A program made the position numbers and the translations under genes. A model generated the notes under the pieces. It had not been told where the DNA came from, made no database searches, and saw only the letters and a list, made by a program, of their open reading frames with translations. Below are positions 59,245-64,000 of a stretch of 64,000 nucleotides of DNA, piece by piece. Position 1 is the first letter of the stretch. Each line of letters begins with the position of its first letter. The DNA comes from Propionicimonas sp. (GTDB lineage: Bacteria > Actinomycetota > Actinomycetes > Propionibacteriales > Propionibacteriaceae), in NCBI GenBank assembly GCA_013791955.1, contig VMSW01000001.1:62001-126000 (forward strand). The letters run 5' to 3'.

Positions 59245-60060
59245 TTAGTCGGCCAGCGTGAGTTCTTCGGCGATCAGCACCTGAGCCCCAACCTCGGCGG
59301 CGTGGTCGAGCAGTGCTTTGCTGGGACGTTTGTCGGTGACCAGCGTGGTGTTGGCGCTCAGATCGGCCACTTCGGCGAACTCGCGCTTGCCGAACTTGGT
59401 GGCATCGGCCAGCAGCAGGGTGTGGGTAGCGCAATCCATCATCGAGCGCATCATGCCCGCCTCCGGCAGGCTGGAGGTCCACACGGTGCCCTCGTCAGTC
59501 ACCCCGCCGACCCCGATAATCGCCCAGTCGGCGTGGATCGAGCGCGGCACGCCAGCGCCGTCGGAGAGCACCACCGGGCCGATCGTCACCTGGGAGCGCA
59601 GCCGGTAGGCCCCGCCGATGACGTACAGCTCGCGGGCCCCGCGCGAATACATCTCCTGGGGTAGCGGCAGGCTATTGGTCACCACCGTCAGCCCGCGCTT
59701 GGTGGCCAGATGTTTGCCCAACGCCAACGTGGTGGTGCCGCCATTGATGATGACGTTTTGGCCCTCTTCGATCAGGGACGCCGCTGCGCGGGCGATCACG
59801 TCCTTGGCGGAAGCGTTGGTGTGGATGCGCTTGAAGAAGGGGATCACCGTGTTCAGGCGGTCATCGGCCGAGATCGTCACGCCACCGTGGGTGCGATCGA
59901 CTGAGCCCTGGGTGGCCAGGGTCTCTACATCACGGCGGACGGTGTCATCAGACACTCCGAACTCGGTGGCCAGTTCACTGATGGAGGCCTGGCCGCGGTC
60001 TCGGAGGAAGTCGAGAATCTCCGCGCGCCGCCGGGCCGGGTACAAGCTCTCCTTGCTCAC
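59245..60060 (-). CDS. DeoR-family sugar regulator
   Basis: A 271-residue repressor with the DeoR HTH (ISELATEFGVSDDTVRRDVETLATQG) and a sugar-phosphate-sensing domain (INGGTTTLALGKHL, TVVTNSL, ADWAIIGVGGV, DATKFGKREFAEV). It should respond to a phosphorylated intermediate of the adjacent sugar pathway. GTG 60060 has GGAGG four bases upstream; the longer frame to 60264 runs through the intergenic region. It is divergent from the importer genes. Confidence 0.92.
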   Translation of the reverse strand: MSKESLYPARRRAEILDFLRDRGQASISELATEFGVSDDTVRRDVETLATQGSVDRTHGGVTISADDRLNTVIPFFKRIHTNASAKDVIARAAASLIEEGQNVIINGGTTTLALGKHLATKRGLTVVTNSLPLPQEMYSRGARELYVIGGAYRLRSQVTIGPVVLSDGAGVPRSIHADWAIIGVGGVTDEGTVWTSSLPEAGMMRSMMDCATHTLLLADATKFGKREFAEVADLSANTTLVTDKRPSKALLDHAAEVGAQVLIAEELTLAD

Positions 60061-60075
60061 TGTTCCTCCACTGCT

Positions 60076-60172
60076 GCGGGTTTCTGCGGCTATCGTGCCA
60101 GAAAGTGCGCAACTGGGGCAAGAGGCCGCGGAAGTTATCAGTCTGTGACTGCAAGAAACCGCAGAAATGCCT
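60076..60172. promoter_or_regulatory. Candidate DeoR operators in the divergent intergenic region
   Basis: The core CCGCAGAAA occurs twice in opposite orientation: on the minus strand within 60081-60089 (close to the deoR start) and on the plus strand at 60159-60167. The plus-strand site is preceded by a similar GCAAGAAAC and followed by TTGACT (60172-60177), a possible -35 of the importer operon, with no good -10. These look like sites for the DeoR repressor. Confidence 0.45.
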
Positions 60173-60278
60173 TGACTAACCGAGGAACTCGGCGTGATCA
60201 TGTTCTCGAAGGTGTCGTCGTGAGTCTCAGAGCGGAGTCTCCGCTCCTCGCGCCCACCACGCATGACAAGGGAGTGAG

Positions 60279-61562
60279 ATGCGCAAGAAGTACCTGGCGG
60301 GGATCGCTGCGATGGCAGCGGCCGCCCTGGCTATGACTGGCTGCACCGGCGGCGGTACCGCCCCGTCCGCCAGCAACGAGGGCCCTGTGACCCTCGAATT
60401 CGCCCAGTGGTGGGAGCCGGAGCTGCCGGCCAACTCACTGCGGTCGCTAATGGATAAGTTCGAGTCGGAGAACCCGGGCATCAAGGTCAAGCTGATCAGC
60501 GGCCCCTACGCCTCCACCAAGGAACAGGTCGTCGCCGGTGCTGCCGCCGGGACCATGTCCGATGTGGTCGGCCTCGACGGAGCCTGGGTCAACGACTTCG
60601 TGAAGCAGGGATCGCTGGCGAACCTGACCGACCTGATGAAGTCGGCCAACTTCGATGAGAGCCAACTGGCTGCTCAGGTCAAGCTCGACGGCTCCACCTG
60701 GATGATCCCGGTGGCCAACTTCGTCTACCCGATGTTCGTCAATGACGACCTACTGAAGAAGGCCGGAGTCGCCGCGGTGCCGACCAACCGCACCGAGTTC
60801 GCTGCGGCTGCTGCGGCAGTTACCAAGACCGGCAAGAACACGTCCGGCTGGGTCCTGCCACTCGACACTGCCACCCCCAACGGCATCCAGAACGATGTCA
60901 TGAGCTGGGTGTGGGCCTCCGGTGGCTCGATGCTCAAGGACGGTAAGCCGTACCTGGTCGGCAACACCGAGGTCAAAGACACGATGACCTTCATCAAGGG
61001 CATGTACGACGCCGGCTCCATCGCCAAGGGCTCCTTCACCATGAAGGAACAGGACAAGGTCAACGAGTTCACCAATGGCCGCGTCGGCATGATGATCGAC
61101 TCCCTGGCTCACGTGAACCTGATTCGCGAAGAAAACAAGGATCTGAAGTTCTCGGTGGCGGCGATCCCGTCCGCCGATGGCTACTCAGGCAAGCGCGGCA
61201 TGCCGTACGCCTCTTGGGGCATCGGTGTTGCCAACAACAGCAAGCACCAGGCCGAGGCCTTCAAGCTGGTTTCCTTCCTGATGGGCAAGGACGTCAACGC
61301 GACCCTGTGCAACTCCGCCCACGCGTTCCCTGGTAACACCCAGGCCGTGCCGGACTTCGTAAACAGCGATCCGATCTTCAAGCAGGCCTTCGAGATCTAC
61401 CAGGCCGGCACTGCGACCAACGAGTTCACCGGCCTGCCGGTGGCTGAAGATCTGATGCGTTCCTTCGATGAGCAGTTCCAGAAGTACCTTGCGGGCAAGC
61501 AATCGGCTGATGATGCCTTGGCCGCATCCCAGAGTGCCTGGGAGAAGGCCTTCAGCGGCTGA
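60279..61562 (+). CDS. Sugar-binding lipoprotein of an ABC importer (family 1)
   Basis: A 427-residue extracellular solute-binding protein. It has a lipobox (LAMTGC), then the family-1 start VTLEFAQWWEPELP and DKFESENPGIKVKLISG, and typical parts such as FTNGRVGMMIDS and LPVAEDLMRSF near the end. CUT1-type binding proteins take oligosaccharides, polyols or sugar phosphodiesters. It is followed by a hairpin and two permease genes; no ATPase gene is present in the operon. Confidence 0.94.
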   Translation: MRKKYLAGIAAMAAAALAMTGCTGGGTAPSASNEGPVTLEFAQWWEPELPANSLRSLMDKFESENPGIKVKLISGPYASTKEQVVAGAAAGTMSDVVGLDGAWVNDFVKQGSLANLTDLMKSANFDESQLAAQVKLDGSTWMIPVANFVYPMFVNDDLLKKAGVAAVPTNRTEFAAAAAAVTKTGKNTSGWVLPLDTATPNGIQNDVMSWVWASGGSMLKDGKPYLVGNTEVKDTMTFIKGMYDAGSIAKGSFTMKEQDKVNEFTNGRVGMMIDSLAHVNLIREENKDLKFSVAAIPSADGYSGKRGMPYASWGIGVANNSKHQAEAFKLVSFLMGKDVNATLCNSAHAFPGNTQAVPDFVNSDPIFKQAFEIYQAGTATNEFTGLPVAEDLMRSFDEQFQKYLAGKQSADDALAASQSAWEKAFSG

Positions 61563-61578
61563 CCCACCCATCGCACCC

Positions 61579-61617
61579 GGAGTGGGGGCCGCACCGCCTC
61601 TCGGCGGCCCCCACTCC
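61579..61617 (+). terminator. Strong hairpin between the binding protein and permease genes
   Basis: GGAGTGGGGGCCGC (61579-61592) and GCGGCCCCCACTCC (61604-61617) pair over 14 bases without mismatch, loop of 11 bases, no T-run. Its place after the binding-protein gene suggests an mRNA-stabilising or attenuating element that makes the binding protein more abundant than the permeases. Confidence 0.7.
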
Positions 61618-61640
61618 ACAACCGAAAGGAGGCAGCGAAA

Positions 61641-62600
61641 GTGAGCACCACTTCGTTGCCGGTCACCGGAGCTGATTCGCTGGGCTCCCCAGAGCCCAGG
61701 TCAGGCAAGCCGGCAGCGCGGCTGGCTGACGCCCGCCGGGCGCTCGTACCGTACGGCTACCTCACGCCAACGATGGTGTTGCTGGTGGTCTTGATGGTGA
61801 TCCCGATCGTGATGGTCATCGGCTACTCGCTGATGGACAACGTGATCATGAAGAAGAACCCCCAGTTCGTCGGGTTCAAGCACTACATCGACATCCTGAC
61901 CAGCGAGTCGTTCTGGACCGCAGTCACCAACACTCTCTTCTTTACCGGCGTCAGCGTGATCGCTCACCTGCTCATCGGCCTGGCCTTCGCGATGATGCTC
62001 AACACCGGGCTGATCGGCACCCGCACCAAGGCCATCTTTCGCACCATCTACGTGCTGCCCTGGCTGTTCACCGTGGCCATCATCGCCGTGTTGTGGCGCC
62101 TGCTCCTGGAGCCCAACGGCGTCGTCAACTTCCTGCTGACCGCCAGCCACCTCACCGGCACCGAAGTCGAATGGCTGTCCTCGCCGGAGACCGCGCTATT
62201 CGCGGTCACCTTCATCAACATCTGGGCGGGCTACCCCTTCTACATGACCAGTCTGCTGGCCGGGCTGCAAGGCATTCCGGCCGACTACTACGAAGCGGCG
62301 CAAGTGGACGGGGCCAACGCCTGGCAGCGCTTCACCGCCATCACCATTCCCCAACTCAAGCCGATCATCATCTCGATGGCCCTGCTGGACTTCATCTGGA
62401 CCACCCAGCAGTTCGCGCTGATCTGGATGACCACCGGCGGCGGCCCGCTGGGAACCACCGAGATGCTGAGCACGTTCACCTACAAGCTGGCCTTCAGCAA
62501 GTACCAGTTCGGGACGGCCTCAGCGTCCGCGGTGATCGTGCTGGTCATCTCGATGGTGCTCGCCTTCTTCTACGTCCGAGCGCAGAAGGCGAGGGACTGA
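61641..62600 (+). CDS. Sugar ABC transporter permease, MalF/UgpA type
   Basis: A 319-residue permease with six helices after a 35-residue N-terminal extension. The EAA loop that contacts the ATPase is clear (YYEAAQVDGANAWQRFTAITIP). GTG 61641 follows AAAGGAGG. It pairs with the permease that starts one base after its stop. Confidence 0.94.
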   Translation: MSTTSLPVTGADSLGSPEPRSGKPAARLADARRALVPYGYLTPTMVLLVVLMVIPIVMVIGYSLMDNVIMKKNPQFVGFKHYIDILTSESFWTAVTNTLFFTGVSVIAHLLIGLAFAMMLNTGLIGTRTKAIFRTIYVLPWLFTVAIIAVLWRLLLEPNGVVNFLLTASHLTGTEVEWLSSPETALFAVTFINIWAGYPFYMTSLLAGLQGIPADYYEAAQVDGANAWQRFTAITIPQLKPIIISMALLDFIWTTQQFALIWMTTGGGPLGTTEMLSTFTYKLAFSKYQFGTASASAVIVLVISMVLAFFYVRAQKARD

Positions 62601-62601
62601 C

Positions 62602-63441
62602 ATGGACCGCAAGCTTCGTCGCCTGCTAGGCAAGATCGCCGTGCTGATCGCCTTGGTGGTCGGTGCGCTCTTCGCCGGACTGCCGGTGCTGTGGATGCTG
62701 TCGAGCTCGTTCAAACTGAACACCGACATCTTCGCCTACCCGCCGCAGCTGATTCCGCCGAACCCCACCCTTGAGGCCTACACCGCGATCTTCACCGACC
62801 CGGTGAAGGTGCGCTTCTTCCTCAACAGCTACTTCATTTCGCTGTCGGTTACGGTCCTCACCCTGCTGGTGGCCGTCCTGGCCGCCTACGCCCTGAGCCG
62901 GTTTGAGTTCCCCTTCAAGCGGGTGCTGAATGTGGTGATCATCAGCGTCCAGGCCGTCCCGCCGATCACGCTGTTGATTCCCTACTTCGGGTTGATCATG
63001 TTCCTCGGGCTGTATAACACCTACCCAGGGCTGATTCTCACCTACATGGTGTTCACCCTGCCCTACGCGATCATCATGATGACCGGCTACTTCAACACCC
63101 TGCCCCGCGAGTTGGACGAAGCGGTGAAGGTGGACGGCGGCAGTTCCTGGACCGCGCTGTGGCGAGTGCTGGTGCCGATCTCGGTGCCCGGCCTGGTTTC
63201 GGTTGGCATCTACACCTTCATGATCGCCTGGAACGAATATCTGTTCGCCCTGACCCTGACCAAGACCCCGGAGATGCGGACGGTCCCAATCGGCATTCAG
63301 CTACTGATGGGTCAGCACTCCTATGAGTGGAACCAAATGATGTCGATGTCGATCCTGGGCTGCATCCCGATCTTGCTGCTGTTCCTGTTCTTCCAGCGCT
63401 ACTTCATCGGCGGCATGACCGCCGGCGCAGTGAAGAACTGA
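62602..63441 (+). CDS. Sugar ABC transporter permease, MalG/UgpE type
   Basis: A 279-residue permease with six helices and the EAA loop ELDEAVKVDGGSSWTALWRV. The C-terminal FFQRYFIGGMTAGAVKN is typical of MalG-like subunits. With the MalF-type partner it forms the channel. The energising ATPase is probably a shared MsiK-like protein coded elsewhere, as is common in actinobacteria. Confidence 0.94.
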   Translation: MDRKLRRLLGKIAVLIALVVGALFAGLPVLWMLSSSFKLNTDIFAYPPQLIPPNPTLEAYTAIFTDPVKVRFFLNSYFISLSVTVLTLLVAVLAAYALSRFEFPFKRVLNVVIISVQAVPPITLLIPYFGLIMFLGLYNTYPGLILTYMVFTLPYAIIMMTGYFNTLPRELDEAVKVDGGSSWTALWRVLVPISVPGLVSVGIYTFMIAWNEYLFALTLTKTPEMRTVPIGIQLLMGQHSYEWNQMMSMSILGCIPILLLFLFFQRYFIGGMTAGAVKN

Positions 63442-63480
63442 CCCCCTAGACCCACCAACAAATAGTTCAAGGAGAATGAC

Positions 63481-64000
63481 ATGCTTACCAGCGGTGACGG
63501 CGTACTGAAGGTCGCCAATGAGGCGGGCTTCGCCGTACCGGCGTTCAACATCAGCGACTATGCGATGTTCGCGGGGATCTCTGATCTCTGCGAAGAGCTG
63601 CAGGCGCCGTGGATCGTCGCTATTCATCCCGACGAATACGCCCACGTCGGCCCTGATTTTATCAAGGCCGTCATCGCCCGCGCCCACCGCTCGTCGGTGC
63701 CGATGGCGATCCATCTTGACCATGGCGGCAGCTACGAGCAGGTGATCACCTCCATTCAAAACGGTTTCACCTCGGTGATGATCGACGCCTCGATCAAGCC
63801 GTTCGCCGAGAACGTCGCGATCACCAAGAAGGTCGTCGAGGCCGCCCACGCAGTCGGCCTATCGGTTGAGGCCGAGCTGGGCACCATTGGGGCCAATGAC
63901 TCCTACGGTGAGTCCGGGGCGTCCGTGGTGATTCACACCAAGCCCGAGGATGCGGTGAAGTTCGTCGAGGAGACCGGCGTGGACAGCCTGGCGATCGCCA
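63481..64000 (+). CDS. Class II ketose-bisphosphate aldolase (GatY/KbaY-like), 5' part
   Basis: The first 173 codons of a zinc-dependent aldolase; the rest lies beyond the window. It shows VPAFNISDYAMFAGI at the start, the zinc-site histidine in AIHLDHGGSYEQV, FTSVMIDAS and VEAELGTIGANDS. Members cleave fructose- or tagatose-1,6-bisphosphate into two triose phosphates. Divergence from the glycolytic enzyme and its place after a sugar importer favour a tagatose- or hexitol-type pathway. AAGGAG precedes the ATG. Confidence 0.92.
   Translation, partial: MLTSGDGVLKVANEAGFAVPAFNISDYAMFAGISDLCEELQAPWIVAIHPDEYAHVGPDFIKAVIARAHRSSVPMAIHLDHGGSYEQVITSIQNGFTSVMIDASIKPFAENVAITKKVVEAAHAVGLSVEAELGTIGANDSYGESGASVVIHTKPEDAVKFVEETGVDSLAIA

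Overview
The window is 64 kb of high-GC DNA with dense, often overlapping genes (many ATGA/GTGA junctions), GTG and TTG starts, lipobox lipoproteins, several probable leaderless promoters, a fused BC-BCCP-CT acyl-CoA carboxylase, Fic and HipBA modules, and an Rv0081-Rv0087-like complex. This points to an actinobacterium. The overall gene repertoire (sugar and C4-acyl-CoA metabolism) suggests a member of the Propionibacteriaceae or a near relative, but that is inference. No rRNA, tRNA, CRISPR array, IS element or prophage was recognised.

Layout. 1-829: 3' part of ptsI. 830-1265: a TetR remnant. 1266-6776: a giant multidomain carboxylase. 6781-8111: a class II Fic gene sitting between the two ends of a broken second copy of a sugar-dehydrogenase gene. 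8236-16491: a sugar locus with a divergent SorC regulator and epimerase, an RbsABC-like importer, a SIS isomerase, an FGGY kinase and an FSA-type aldolase. 16526-22308: two HipBA modules bracketing an intact sugar dehydrogenase and a MerR/aldo-keto reductase pair; the second module has three evenly spaced hip-type operators. 22427-31216: a C4 acyl-CoA cluster (3-hydroxyacyl-CoA dehydrogenase, enoyl-CoA hydratase, MaoC hydratase, then divergently a KAS III-like enzyme, CoA-transferase, hydrolase, thiolase, TetR, second hydrolase) with operator-like palindromes at both divergent promoters.

31341-37885: a TspO-like membrane protein divergent from a CarH/LitR-type B12 photoreceptor regulator, a GH46 chitosanase, a DUF4143 ATPase, an L,D-transpeptidase and serB. 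37882-42899: a DUF1345 protein, then an operon of three paralogous beta-rich lipoproteins, a DUF4190 protein and a two-component system, followed by pspC. The operon and pspC share an 11-bp-period triple repeat at a fixed distance from the -10 element. This looks like a self-contained envelope-sensing regulon and is the most interesting unit here.

42960-48157: a NapH-like ferredoxin membrane protein with a partner carrying a duplicated domain, DUF5692, two TetR regulators, DUF1304 and an NfsA-like reductase. 48242-55648: an ArsR-controlled energy-converting hydrogenase-related (Ehr) complex whose large subunit has lost all NiFe cysteine pairs. 55664-59175: a beta-flower-like protein, an Arr rifamycin ADP-ribosyltransferase, a repeat-rich spacer, a PadR/DUF1648 pair and a cupin isomerase-like protein. 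59245-64000: a DeoR regulator and a second sugar importer (no ATPase gene) leading into a class II aldolase cut by the window edge.
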